DNA from: Jacaranda mimosifolia
Taxonomy: Eukaryota > Streptophyta > Magnoliopsida > Lamiales > Bignoniaceae
Direction of reading: 5' to 3'
NCBI GenBank assembly: GCA_018894105.1
Contig: CM032129.1
Location: 31,699,468-31,763,467, forward strand
DNA: 64,000 nucleotides
In this document: piece by piece, positions 49,002 through 61,000 of the stretch
Position numbering within the stretch: position 1 is the stretch's first letter
How the letters are laid out: each line of letters opens with the position of its first letter
Made by a program: the position numbers and the translations under genes
Notes under the pieces: generated by a model
What the model saw: the letters and a program-made list of their open reading frames with translations, nothing else
What the model was told of the DNA's origin: nothing
Databases searched by the model: none

Positions 49002-49009
49002 TATATATA
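49002..49009 (+). promoter_or_regulatory. TATA box of the Ole e 1-like gene
   Basis: TATATATA, 93 bases upstream of the ATG at 49095. Confidence 0.65.
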
Positions 49010-49094
49010 CCCACACCTCCAAACATAATTGCATCAAGCAGAAGAATTCAAAAACTAAAGAAGAACAAGAAACAAAAAGTGAGGATAAAAGAAA

Positions 49095-50491
49095 ATGGCA
49101 AGTCTAACACAAATTGCAGTTCTCTTCGCCGGAGCTCTGTGCTTGCTGTCTCTCCCCGGCGACGCCCAGCTTCAATTCTTCGTCGAGGGAGACGTCTATT
49201 GCGAAGTATGCCGCACCAATTTCATCAATAGGCTCAGCGAGCTTATGCCAGGTATATATGTTACTAATTTCAACTCTATTTTAAAATTTCATATCGATTC
49301 AAATTATGTGTTGGATCCAGTATAAGTATGATGGGTCGAATTGAGTTGAATTAATGGTGCATTTCTAAAAGTAAAGACAACATGTGATCATTGAATTGTC
49401 TGAGAAAATAAAGGTATGGGAGTAAGAAGAGTAGGTAAATTAAATGTATATCTTTTCGGGGTTTGATAGTATGGTAATGCTGTTATTTTATTTATAGTGG
49501 CGTCAGCTAAAATGCTAGTGTTAGTTTGTATGAATCGTTATTGGTTTGATACCAATAATGGCAGTCGTTTCAATATGTTAAGAATACATCTTTATCCACG
49601 ATTGAAAATTCGTGGACAATACACTTTTCCCATCTATTCCATACACTATATATAATTTTCTATCTATCCTATACCCTACATATAATATAGGCATATGAAA
49701 GCAAACAAATACATAGAGAACGTTTTCCAATGACTGACTCAAACCTATTGTCGAATCGTACTGAGCAGAATATGGAGGTACTTATGGCAAAACGGGCCAA
49801 ACATATGACTTGATCTCAATCTGCTAGCTAAACTAACGTTTCATCTGTAGTGATATCAGCTAAAATATTAATGGGCTATATGACTTGATCTAAATCTGCC
49901 AAACTAATCAAAGCATGATAACATTGTTATGTACAGTGAAATCAACTAAAATGCTAGTGGGCTATATGATATGATCTAAACTTGCCAAACTAATAGGTTG
50001 GCTTGATCTACCCTACATTGTCCAGGCACAATAGTTTAGGCCTCTTAATCTAACAGATAATTTTAATTGAGGATATTTGCAAAGTACTACAATTATTATT
50101 TTTTCTTGAAATTCTTACACATGGATGTGGTGATATTACAGGGGCAAAGGTGAAATTGCAGTGCAAGGGCGAGGAAGACGGGAACGTAACCTACAGCGTG
50201 GAAGGGGAAACCGATGAAAATGGGCACTACAGATTGACCGCAGAAGGCGACCATGGGGAAGAGGAATGCGAGGTGACACTGGTGAAGAGCAGCAGGTCCG
50301 ACTGCAACGAGATCCCCGACGAGGGCTGGGCGACTAAGCCATCTGCAAGGGTCACACTCACAAAGAACAGTGGGCTTCATGATAACATCCGCCATGCCAA
50401 TCCCCTTGGCTTCACCAAGAAGAAAGCCTCGTCGGAGTGCGCCGAGCTATTCAAGGAGCTTGAACTCAATCCTTATGACCAGGAATTTTAG
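49095..50491 (+). CDS. Ole e 1-like (pollen Ole e 1/extensin family) secreted protein
   Basis: Two exons, 49095-49251 and 50142-50491, in phase across an 890 bp intron; 168 residues, typical of the family. A signal peptide covers about residues 1-24 (hydrophobic stretch ending GDA). The mature protein starts [19 protein letters not shown], the family's first two-cysteine block. Further cysteines in [24 protein letters not shown] and SSECAEL complete the expected six, which should form three disulfides. The end, [20 protein letters not shown], matches the usual family C-terminus. Members are secreted to the cell wall or extracellular matrix, with pollen-tube or anther roles in some cases and broad expression in others; the tissue cannot be told from sequence. 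A TATA box at 49002-49009 supports the start. Confidence 0.93.
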
Positions 50492-51279
50492 ATCCAAATT
50501 ATATGTGATTTGGGATTTAATTTCTTTGTTGAATTAATAAGCTTAAAATGGGCTTTCTTGAAAGCACATATTTGTTTTTGTTTTCGAAATGTTTTAGGAA
50601 TTAAGTTTGGTAGTTATTTGTTTTGAGGGGTCTATGGGCTCTTTTGCTTTGAGAGGCTGTTGGAAGATAATGCAGCCTGAGATTTTTGGGTGATAATTGT
50701 AGTGGTTGATGAATTAATATAAATTTATTTCGTTCATTACATTGATATATCACAATTTTCTTCTTGTTTCCATAGTTACAGATTATAAGTATATAAGGTA
50801 ATTGTCATGATCGATATATAGAAATTGTTTGCAACTCATAAATATGTTATCACACTGCGAAAACAAACACATCATGATAAGAGTATTTTGTGAAAATGAA
50901 GGCTATTTCTTTTGTAGAATTAAGTTGAACAACGAACAAAAAAGAAAATAAAAAAAGGAAAACGAAAAATATGAGTCATAAATTTTGTAATAACAGTTCA
51001 ATTTAAATTGGTGTACTCATAAATTGAAAACATGTTGAATTGATCGGGACTGAGGACACCAACTTTAAACTAACATTAAAAAAACCAAAAACCAACAAGA
51101 ATCTTGAAGTTTTATAACAGATATGGATCCACTTTTATGGATTATATATTATCTTTGAAATAATCATTATATAGGGTCTCTTTTAAATTTTACATATTGC
51201 TTGAATAATGGGCACGAGTACTCAATTCAGAAATAAAAATAAAAAATGTGAGAAATTAAATGAAAATAGTGACTCCATA
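50492..51279. other. 3' flank of the Ole e 1-like gene
   Basis: AT-rich; the likely 3' UTR occupies the first 200-250 bases. Nothing else recognised. Confidence 0.4.
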
Positions 51280-51846
51280 TAGGGATGACAATTTATGCCC
51301 GATCCGCGGATACCCACTCCGATCCAATCCGATCGAGGCGGGTAGAAAACCTGCCCTGCAGCGGAACAGATCGGGTTTGGATTCTAATGAGTGTGGGTCG
51401 GATCAGGTTCGAGTTTATAGTAAAGTACTCGCCCCAAAGTATTTATATATATTTATATTTAATTTAGTTTTTTACAAAAAAATATATACAACAAATCCTA
51501 AACTATGTTAGCATTTTTTTTCTTTTCCTCCCATTCCTCACAATCGTAACTCCCAATAGTAGATTCATAATGCTTAGAAAATGCTCAAAAGCTTTCTATT
51601 TGTTTGTTTTATATAAAATGTATATAGTATTTCGTTAATTGTATAGTAAATAGTATTTTAAAAAAATAGAAAATATTAATTAAGTGCGGATAGAATTTGG
51701 TAGGGTTCAGATACATTTACATTGCGGATAAGATTCAAGTTTTCACTTCTAAAACCTGCAGAGCGGGTAAAAACAGGTAGAAATTAAATAAAATCTTTAT
51801 AGAACATGTTCGAATTGAGTCAAAATCCGCCCCATTGTCATACCTA
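51280..51846. mobile_element. hAT-like MITE with 8 bp duplication
   Basis: Terminal inverted repeats TAGGGATGACAAT and ATTGTCATACCTA match at 12 of 13. Flanks ACTCCATA (51272-51279) and ACTCTATA (51847-51854) match at 7 of 8. Length 567 bp, with GATCCG/GGATCGG-like subterminal repeats and no coding capacity. Confidence 0.8.
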
Positions 51847-51854
51847 ACTCTATA

Positions 51855-53228
51855 TCCCCCACAAGATTATAAAACTTATGTCGCAGTTTCAACAGTGCAT
51901 ATCTAAATATTCTTGCAGCATATATTATATTTAAGAAAGTAGACTTTTAGCATGTGATTCTTTGTTCTAGAACTCTTTCATTTCTGGCGGATCAGATCCT
52001 ATTATGAGGTATCTATGTATGTCTACAAGCTTTATTTGTGGTTCTCTACCCATTATACATTTGCATATATGGCATGAAAAGTGAACTGTGATATTTCTAT
52101 TAGAACAAAATCTAATCTTGTGCTTAAAAGGGTAAACCTAAATATTGTCCCCAAAACCAAGTAAATTGCGTGCAATAATCTTATTTTTTACCAACTAGGA
52201 AAAATATTACAAACTATTGCTTCTATTATTGCAACGCAATCGAAAAATTGACCAGTCTACAAAATATACTTACTAATTTAATAATCAATTAGCCGAACAA
52301 TATAGTCCTTACGTACATCTATACTTACCAATTCTTCCAACATCTAGTGTAATGCAGTTGAAATGTCAGTATCCTTTATTTATGTATTTTGGCTAAAAAA
52401 CGAAAAAAAATTTATATATGTACTACATAAAAAAAGAAAGGTTGTTTTGCTACTCAAAGTGTTGGTTGCAATATCTTACATCAAATTCTGGACTACTAAT
52501 TACATCCTTGAGTTTTAGCTTTTCAAAATGTCTTTTTTCACTCGACGAAGTGACAAAATACAGGTCACGTGGTCAAAAATATAATAAAAAAATTTACAAG
52601 AAGTTATATCTGACATTTTTTGGACTTTTCATAAAGGAATTGATTGTTTTATGTGTTTATATTAATTAATAATTAATATGGTCGATGATTCAATGTTATT
52701 ATTATTAAAATTATACTATTATTTATTTTATATTATATAAAAATGAGTGTGTTACATATCAATCTAATTTGCATAAATATTATAGTAACTTAGATTTATG
52801 TACAAAAGAATAGCATACCACCAAAATTACTGGTAATTGAATATGAAAAATATTGTATGAGTCGCACTATATTAGTGATAAAATTTATATTATATTGATA
52901 CGACGTGATTCTTAATATTTTATATTATATATAATTAAGAATTTTTTGAAAGGCACCATATATGTTATATATTGCACCAATTTATTATAGACAACTTAGA
53001 CCCACGTACCCCTATTTTGATTTATCCACAAATTAACTTTCTCCCAATCAACGGTTTTGATTGGAAGATCAACAGAATATAATTAGATTCAAAATACTAA
53101 AATATCAACTAGGACAGGCTGTATGTGCAGCAAGAAGCTTAAGCAACTAGCAATATTTTTAATCATTTTTCTAATTATTATTATTATTAATTTTTTCTTT
53201 AGGAACTACAAGACAAATTCGAAGATCA
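51855..53228. other. Intergenic AT-rich DNA
   Basis: No gene recognised. The right end is the 3' flank of the Dof gene. Confidence 0.4.
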
Positions 53229-53714
53229 TCAACAACTTTGACTATTGGAGGCGCATCTCCGCCTCTTCCCCGGAAAAAGATGCCTGAAACCACCGTGCTC
53301 CGCCACTTGCCACTCCTCCACCACCGCGTCGAAATCCAACTGCTGCACCCGACCGGAGGCGTCAAACAAGCATCCCTCCGACAGTCCCCGGCACGGTGGC
53401 TTCGTTTTGCGGCGGCCGGCGCCGACGGGCACATTGCGAAGGGCCCCGCCGGCAGTCCAGTACCTCTGGCAGCCCTTGCAGAAGTGTCTGGGCTGGTTAA
53501 CATTGTAGTTATTGAAGTAGCAAAACTTGGTTTCCATGCTTTTGCATCTGGGGCATGGGATGATCTTGTCTGGCCTCTTGTCCACCGCTTGATCGGCTTT
53601 TTTGGGCTCTTCGGGATGATCATCGTTTGCTTGTGATGATCTTTCTTTTAGAGAAATTGTAGCTCCAAACAGCTTGATCCCTGATGAGGTGTTGTTTTCT
53701 TGGACCTCAGCCAT
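53229..53714 (-). CDS. Dof zinc-finger transcription factor (COG1/DOF1.5-like)
   Basis: Single exon, 161 residues. The Dof domain (residues 52-103) has the C2C2 zinc ligands Cys54, Cys57, Cys79 and Cys82 in [20 protein letters not shown] and [20 protein letters not shown], ending PVGAGRRK. Dof proteins bind AAAG cores in promoters. The short length, the N-terminal GIKLFGATI motif, KRPDKII before the finger, and the C-terminal [20 protein letters not shown] followed by a Cys-Ser tail match my recollection of Arabidopsis COG1/DOF1.5, a light-signalling and circadian-related regulator; orthology is inferred. An AT-repeat TATA region lies at 53817-53829, about 105 bases upstream of the ATG, and a G-rich tract lies further up. 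Plus-strand frames over the same DNA are shadows. Confidence 0.95.
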   Translation of the reverse strand: MAEVQENNTSSGIKLFGATISLKERSSQANDDHPEEPKKADQAVDKRPDKIIPCPRCKSMETKFCYFNNYNVNQPRHFCKGCQRYWTAGGALRNVPVGAGRRKTKPPCRGLSEGCLFDASGRVQQLDFDAVVEEWQVAEHGGFRHLFPGKRRRCASNSQSC

Positions 53715-53816
53715 GTTCTTGATCAGATAGAAAGAGATCAGGGTTTGATCAGGCCTTTGAGGTGGGGTTATAATCAGATTGTTTCTGTTTGATGAAGAAG
53801 AGTATTACAGGGAATT

Positions 53817-53829
53817 GATATATATATAG
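53817..53829 (-). promoter_or_regulatory. TATA region of the Dof gene
   Basis: Minus-strand ACTATATATATATC, about 103-115 bases upstream of the ATG at 53714. Confidence 0.55.
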
Positions 53830-53877
53830 TGGTACAATTATGTGCTTCTCAAAAGCAAAAATTGGACAAAAAACCCC

Positions 53878-53901
53878 GGGGGAGGGGGGGTGGGGAGGGG
53901 G
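53878..53901 (+). promoter_or_regulatory. G-quadruplex motif upstream of the Dof promoter
   Basis: Four G runs (5, 7, 4, 5) with single-base loops on the plus strand, 50-70 bases upstream of the Dof TATA region. Loops this short predict a very stable quadruplex. A regulatory role is inference. Confidence 0.6.
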
Positions 53902-53989
53902 TGGAGGAAGGGTTCTCTAAAACTTGCTATAAAATGTTAGAATGGAGAGGAAAAGTGCATGGTTGAGATCCTCATGGAGAGAGTTTTTG

Positions 53990-54065
53990 GAGGGTTTGGT
54001 GTATATAAACACACATTACCTATACATATATATAACATGTATATGCATATATATACATATATACA
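53990..54065. repeat. TA/CA low-complexity tract
   Basis: Imperfect TATA/CATA repeats upstream of the Dof gene. Confidence 0.7.
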
Positions 54066-55183
54066 ATGATCAAATTTGTACGCGTATTGCATCAAGGTAT
54101 TACTCCACCAATACATATTTGATAGGAATTTTGTCTTTATGAAAAGATATCTAGAAAAATTTAAGACCACGAATAATTTATAAATTGTCTCAAAATAACC
54201 TTGATTCTTTGGATGTGGGATAAAATTGAATATCATCATACATAAGACCACAGACTCAATCCAGCATCCTATCCGATGAGACGAGGACGAAGCCATATTC
54301 AATCCACCACCGGGATCCCATGTGTTGACAGCTTTTTTTTCTTGCGCTTTGATAAGCCGAAACCACATCATAGAAAGCGGATTTGCCTGCCAAATACATG
54401 ATAATAATTAGATCTATCGTCAAATTTAAAATGTCATATACCGAGGTATTATCCATTGATATGCATTTGTGGGTTGTTCTCATCTTGAACCAGAGAATCA
54501 TAGATAAAATTCTGAATACTTTTAATCTTTTTTATTTTTAACATAAAATAAAAATTGATTTCATTAGTAAAGAAGGTGGACTTGAGAAAATAAAATAGAA
54601 AAAGGGGCAAAGACTCCAAAGAGCAAAAAGTGTATAAAAATGTAAAGGGAGTACTTGAGAGATGAAGAGAGCCGCCAGCAGCAAACAAGGTGGGGTGGAT
54701 TGAAAAGCTGATGCTGAACTTTTTGTCCACGTCATTATCTCGTCGAGTTCGTGGGGCCCATGGCCAGGTAGGTTGAGTACAAAGTGTCTAAAAGTGGGAG
54801 CATAAAGATAAAGATTAAAGGGATAAAGCTTAAAAAGGTCTTGTGATTTGATTAACATGATAATCTATCCATTTGCTCATTTTCTAATCCAAAGATTATC
54901 TGATTATTTAATCAGACATATAAAGTTCATGTGGTTTTAATTCTTAACAGTGAAGGCTGTGAAGATGTGGGAATAATAATAGAAAAGAAAAGGAAGGAAA
55001 AAAACAAAAAAAGGGGTTTACTATTGCAAGTCAATAGTTGATTTCAATACGGAATCTGTTAATGGTTAGCATTTTTGGAAGATAGAGATGTGCAATTATA
55101 TATATATATATATAAATAATATTTTGTGTAGAATATGAATATCAACCGCTAGTCCCACAACAAAAATTTACCATTTTGACTAT
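54066..55183. other. Intergenic DNA, nothing recognised
   Basis: AT-rich with a (TA)n run near 55100. Open frames on the minus strand (54256-54858) overlap one another and resemble no family. Confidence 0.4.
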
Positions 55184-55634
55184 TACTACAGGAAAAAGAT
55201 AAATTGGTGATAAAATAATAAGTGATAATATAAAAGTTGTCACTAATTATACATATTATGTGACAAAAAATTTAATTTTGTCACCTTAATGATTTTTACA
55301 AACTAAATAGTGACAAGAATAGTATTAAAGTTGTTACCATAGACAATTAGTGACACACCTATAGTGACAATGAAAATCTTGTCATAAATTGTAGTGACAA
55401 TTTTTATTTTCACTAAGTTGTCATGTAGGGGTGTTGCTAATTGTTAATGGTGACAACTTAAAATACTGATTTTTGTCAGTATTGAGTCATTTTGTGACAA
55501 GATAAAAATTATTTTTACTTAAAAATTATTATCAATGACAAGATAAAAGCTATTGCCACTTAATATATGTTATTAGTGATAATTTTTACTTTGTCACTTA
55601 TTATTTTATCACTAATATCATATTTTTTTTAGTG
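55184..55634. mobile_element. CACTA-like MITE
   Basis: The left end TACTACAGGAAAAAG is close to the CACTACAAGAAAA terminus of plant CACTA elements; the right end TTTTTTTTAGTG is its decayed inverse. Just inside, GTGATAAAATAATAAGTGA on the left pairs perfectly with TCACTTATTATTTTATCAC on the right (19 bp). The interior is full of GTGACAA/TTGTCAC repeats. No coding capacity, and no clear 3 bp duplication. Confidence 0.6.
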
Positions 55635-55783
55635 TGTGTGTGTGTGTAAATTATCAAAAAAAATTTGTAAATTATGGAATGTGGAGAAAAGAATAAAAAA
55701 AGAAAGCTATTACATATATAATTACGTATATTATAGATGGTAGTACAAGAAAATCTCACGATCAGTAGAATTTGGTATATTTA

Positions 55784-56085
55784 GCTTATAAGTTGGGTGA
55801 GCTTATAAGATCTTAAAATAAGATGTTATGAGCTTATAAGCTCTTTTAAAAAAAGTAAGAAGACCCTAACTTATTTTTAAGATCTTAACAAGCTCCTTCA
55901 TTTTTAACCATTTTAATTACACAGTTGTCATTATTAACATCTTATAAGCTCCAAGATCTTATTTTATCCAAACACTTCAACAACTTATTTTAAAAATAAG
56001 ATCTAACATCTTATAAGCTCCAAAAACATCTTATAAGATGTAGGGACTTATAAGATGTTTAAAATAAGCTTAGCCAAACACATTC
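55784..56085. mobile_element. MITE-like element of the TTATAAGAT family
   Basis: Repeated CTTATAAGATGTT/AACATCTTATAAG blocks in both orientations. The right end CCAAACACATTC is followed by TTA; the left end (around GTTGGGTGAGCTTATAAG) is eroded. Related to 23994-24373 and 58750-59005. Confidence 0.5.
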
Positions 56086-57641
56086 TTAATCTCAAGAATA
56101 TAGCGGATGATTTCGCACAATTTGTGGCATCGAAAACACTCAGGATCAACAGCCTAAATTCATTCATCTTGAGTTCATATCGAGGGTTTGATCTAATTGA
56201 AAATAGATGCGGTAGATAAAATTTGGTATAATTAATTTCAACAATATTATGACTGATTCTGTATAATTTAATATGCCCACGTTATTCAAATCAATCTCAA
56301 ATTTATTAAAACACACACACACACACATGAATATCCTTTGTAAGAGCATATTTTGGTATTTTTAAAATTTCCCTATCACACACGAAAATGAAAAAATAAG
56401 AAGAAAGTCAAGGGTCGTCGCATATTTTTAGGTCAACGAAACATATAACTTTGCTTATCTATTTTTAATAATTATTTTCCCTATTTTGTGTTCTTTATCT
56501 AATTCTACTACATATTTTATTTTTCTCGTTTAATGAATTGATTATTATAAATTTAAATTTTCGAACTTCAAATCTCTAAGTAGAAATATAACCTAAGAGT
56601 TTTTCTAGAAATGATTAATTAACTTTTACGTGCCAACTTTATCCAATTGCTCACTTTCTTAGACCAGACCAAAGTATAATTAAAGAACAGAAGAAGCATA
56701 AAGGTCTAAAAGGATATTTTAATAAAAAGTAAAAAGATCCACAAGAAAAGAAAAAAAGAGGTGAGTGAAAGAATACTTAGATATATTTATTTGTTACAAA
56801 AATAAAGATGCTATTTTTTCTTTTTATTTCTACGGTAATTGCTAGCTATCCAATTATGGAGCGACGCCTATATACTCTACTATGTGTTTGAATCAACTTT
56901 GGTGATTTATATGAAAATTTTCTTATATATTTTTAGTATAAAAATATTAAATAATATGAATTACGTCACAAAATTGAATATGATTTTGCAAGTTGGTCAA
57001 AGTATGCATCTTTTTAAATGATTTGTATCAAGGCTAAAACTTTTTTAATTTTTTAATATAATGACCTTATAGGTTAAGGTATATACGCATTTTTTAGGTT
57101 GGATCTCAATCCGATCCGACTGAAAAAATAATTTGAACTATGAACTATTGATCCAAAGCGCTAGAAATATGCCAGCTGACTCTGTAGAAGAGCCAATCAT
57201 TTCGACTTATTATAAATAGTGACATTTTCAAATTGAGAAGATATGCAATTTTACTACCCAATTTAACTTTAAAACCTCACTATATCACTAATTCTAATTT
57301 AATTTAAACATCTGAGGATTGTAGGCGAGGGCTGCATCAGTAACCTTGATGTGTGTTTTTGTGGACAAATCATTAGACATAAAACAAATTACTGATTCCA
57401 ACAATTAAATACAGAACAATCAAAATCTTAAATCAAAACATCATATATGGATGGTATGAACTATCCAAATAAAAATTCTTAAACAGCGAATAGCCAATTC
57501 AGATATTTACGACCAAAAAATATGCATCGTAATCGAATGGAATAAATAGAACCTCAATCCCAAAACTTAACCTTATACGAAAACCTCAATCAAGGATAAC
57601 TTTGAGTAAGACATTCATCAAAAATTATTTCTAACCGTTTA
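56086..57641. other. Intergenic AT-rich DNA
   Basis: No gene or bounded element. A (CA)n run lies near 56310-56327. Confidence 0.4.
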
Positions 57642-57992
57642 GTGCCCGTTTGGTTTTGTTTTCTAACACCATTTTCATTTTTTATTGAAAATTAAAACAT
57701 AAAACTATCAACTTCTCCTCTATTTTCACAAATATTTTCATTCTCAAAATATTTTCCAAAATACACTATTACATTCTCTTTCCATTTTCACTTTTCATGT
57801 TCTCCTATCCACATTTGCATGACTTTTAATACAAAAATACTATATTTTTTAAATACAACTCATTTTCAACCCTACATAATCATTACATTTTAAATAAAAC
57901 TTCCAAACAACATTTCATTTTCAAATTCAAATTTATAACTAATTTTTCACTAAAAAATAAAAATGTCTCCAGAAAACAAATTCAAACGGCCG
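57642..57992. mobile_element. Tourist-like MITE (351 bp) with TTA duplication
   Basis: Left GTGCCCGTTTGGTTTTGTTT and right AACAAATTCAAACGGCCG are inverted repeats with some decay. TTA flanks both sides (57639-57641 and 57993-57995). Length and interior (CATTTTCA-rich) match 26769-27120. Confidence 0.7.
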
Positions 57993-57995
57993 TTA

Positions 57996-58749
57996 GTATT
58001 TTAACATTCAACACATACTAGAACTTTTTTCTGATGTTAATTTGTTGCCTTTTTGCCCTTTTTTCATCTCAATCAGACAGAATTTTTGTTGTAGTTGTTG
58101 TGTGGTCCGGGTGGCTTTCAGTTTGATTATGGGATTTGCTTACTTTAATAAAGAGCATCCTTTTTGAAAAAAATAATAATAATTTTTTTGATTAAATCAA
58201 AAGTGGTCTCATTTCCAACACATACCTTTTTTGCCCATCTACAGACTCTCGACAACAAACCAGCCATTTTCATTCTTTAGTTGGAAAGATATGTGCGCTT
58301 TTTCTTTAAGTCTTTAGACAAGATCCAATTATTTATATGGCTAAGAGTCGTTCTTTTGCAACCCGATTTTTCTAGTGCATTTTTAGGTGTGTATTTACAT
58401 AAATAACCTTTATATGTAAGAAGTCGAAAATATCAAAGGGGTATTTTAGTCTTTTTACTATGTGAGACGAGTGGCGTTGGCAAAAATTTGGGTGCTCAAA
58501 TAAATCTACCCAAAAAAAATTCTTCTTGTGATTATTAAATTACTGATTTTAAAGCACACTTTCACAGTGAGAGCATTGGAAAAGTTGATTAGCTTGTTTG
58601 TTGCTTGCTTATGTGGCTAATGTTCAACTTGCTTTACTTAGTGAGGAGAATAAAAGAAAGTCTTCCTTCTTTCTTTATTTAATATTAATAATATATTATA
58701 TAAAACAAGAAAAAATATTCATGTGTAAATATTAAATAATAAGAATTAA
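57996..58749. other. Intergenic AT-rich DNA
   Basis: Nothing recognised. Confidence 0.4.
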
Positions 58750-59005
58750 GAGGGTGTTTGGAAATATTTTATAAGATGTCAAAAAGTGTAATAATTTTTT
58801 TAAGGAAAGATCTCACAAGCTCTTCAAAAAGAAAATAATGTATTTCTAACTTATTTTCAAAATTTTAATAAAGTAATTTAATTTTAATTATATTAATTAT
58901 AAAATTATCAATTATTAATATCTTATGAGTTTTAAAATATTATGTTATTCAAATAAAATACGAGAACTTTTAAGATTTTTTAGATAAATTTAATCAAACA
59001 CCTTC
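58750..59005. mobile_element. MITE (256 bp) with TAA duplication, TTATAAGAT family
   Basis: Ends GAGGGTGTTTGG and TCAAACACCTTC are inverted repeats (10 of 12). TAA flanks both sides (58747-58749 and 59006-59008). The interior carries TTTTATAAGATGTC and related blocks. Best preserved of the three copies in the window. Confidence 0.7.
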
Positions 59006-59008
59006 TAA

Positions 59009-60248
59009 ATAAGATCAGCACTAAAAAGGTATGATCCACATTATGGAATAAGAATAAATGTGTCCAATAACTTTCCCTTTTTTTCCATGTTAATGCAAGC
59101 TGGACACCTAACAATTCTAGATGCACTAAAAAAATAAACAAAATTCAACTATATGTGTATCTATAATGATTTAGGATAGTAAACTTCCGAAATGCACGTT
59201 GCTTTCTTCATAATTTTTCCAACTATTACTGTTAAAGAATGGACTTTGGTTCTAACTCAATTCCAAAAGTTAACTTAAGAGGTGAGAATTGCTCAAAATT
59301 ATATATACAGACCACAACTTATTTGTTTCACCGATATGAGACACTAACAATTATAGCGAATAATTTAATGGTTACATTTAAAATATCGAATAGAATGATA
59401 AATATTGAAGTTTAAGGGCTTGATGGTAAATTAGATAAAAAATTTAAATAATATAATTTAGCAGTAGCAGATAAAATATTCATTTTGGAAAAAGAAAAGA
59501 GCATTTGTCGTGTTAGGAGTAGATGCATGCATCTAATTGTGGCATTATCTTTTTGCAGCTTAATTTATTCCAATCTTCTGCTTAGTTTATTATCCTCTTT
59601 GACACATGGAATATGGAGTTTGTGGGAGGGATAAAGCTAGTGCATGATATGCTAGATGGCCCAAATCCATCCTCTTCTTGTTCTTATTGTTTTGTTTGGT
59701 TCTTATTTAGATATTCTTTCCTTTTTTTTAAAAAAAATATATATATACAAGAAAAAAATTGGATAATATATGAGACTGAAGTCGTTAGACTCAACAAAAT
59801 TTTAGCTTCAAGTCAAGTTGATTAGCATAAATAAAAAGAGGATATGATATAGTTATAAGATTTAGTCTAGGTCTTTGAAGATAAAGAAACGAATTTTTAA
59901 AAGGTATGTTGCTTTATTAATGTGTTGAGTTTCAACTGCATCTGACAGCGGAAAAAGAGAAGCTAAAGTTAAAAAAAGTTCTCAAATCCAATATTCAATG
60001 CCAATTGCATATCAACAGTGGGATTTGATTGTATAATAATACCAGCAAGTAATCTGGCATCATTGAGACTGTAGTAATGCCTGTATTGACTTTAGCAGTC
60101 TTTTCTTTTCTTTTTTTCCAATTTGGAGATGGGAAATGGGATGTGAGCCAGCACAATCCAAACTAATATTCTATCATAAGATATTTCCTATACAAACAAG
60201 CATCGAATTGCCTGACAAGTATCTTAAGCAAATTGATTTTGATGGAAT
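59009..60248. other. Intergenic AT-rich DNA
   Basis: No supported gene. Confidence 0.4.
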
Positions 60249-60593
60249 TTGGAGATACTGAAAAGTCTTCTATGCGAACATCCCTCCACTTCTGGCACAA
60301 TACAAACACGCTTGAGCATTGAAGTTGAGGAGTCAATTTACCGAACCGATAGCGTCAGTCAGTTGCAATTTCTTGGTAAATTCTTTTTACCCGCAAGATG
60401 TAACAATGAATTCTTTTGTCCCCTCCTGACTTCCTTACCAAATGAGATATCGTGGAGTCAAAGAAGACTAATGTCCAGAGGAAACAGAATAATATCAAAT
60501 ATTTCTGTAAGTCTATGCCAAAATTGGCTTCTCAAGGAAAATAATGATGAGAAGAGAGCAAGTACAAGCAAAGAAAGAGTTCAGGAAAAGTAG
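60249..60593 (+). other. Unrecognised 114-codon open frame without ATG
   Basis: The frame opens with TTG and ends in TAG. Its composition (STSGTIQTRLSIEVEESIYR, then CPLLTSLPNEISWSQRRLMS) looks more protein-like than the surrounding AT-rich frames. I see no family match, no good splice signals and no TATA box tied to it. It may be a relic exon or chance. Confidence 0.15.
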
Positions 60594-60624
60594 CATTTAC
60601 ATTCGAGCATCACTTTGAATCATT

Positions 60625-60770
60625 TCCTATTCTATTTCCTATTCCAACTTGCTTGATTTATGCTAAGTGTATCTAAGTCTCAATCAATTATTTTATAAGA
60701 AAATATTTAATACACATGTCATATTCATGAAGTGGAATAGGAAATAGAACAGAGGATTCAAATCGTTCAT
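60625..60770. repeat. Copy of the AT-rich repeat seen at 20935-21180
   Basis: Shares CTATTCCAACTTGCTTGATTT, ATTTAATACACATG and GGAAATAGAACAGAGGATTC strings with 20935-21180. It lies in the 3' flank of the SCAR gene. Confidence 0.45.
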
Positions 60771-61000
60771 TCAAGCATAGCATGTAAGTTAGCTGCATCA
60801 GATCTTTCACCTAATTTTCACAAAGTAACTTATATATGTGAACAACACTGTTATGGTACAAAAGAAGACCTAGACATAATTTACACAAAGGAATAGAGGT
60901 TATTCACAACATTTACCAGTGGGTCCTCTAATACAAAAATCAAAATTCCACGGCGATGGACCGTTTGTTTTCCAGTTTACCGATGACTGGAGATAATTCT

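Noticed and set aside
53171..53636. Several long frames on both strands over the Dof gene
   Set aside because: They are shadows caused by the high GC content of the Dof coding region. Only the 53714-53229 frame shows the zinc-finger motif.
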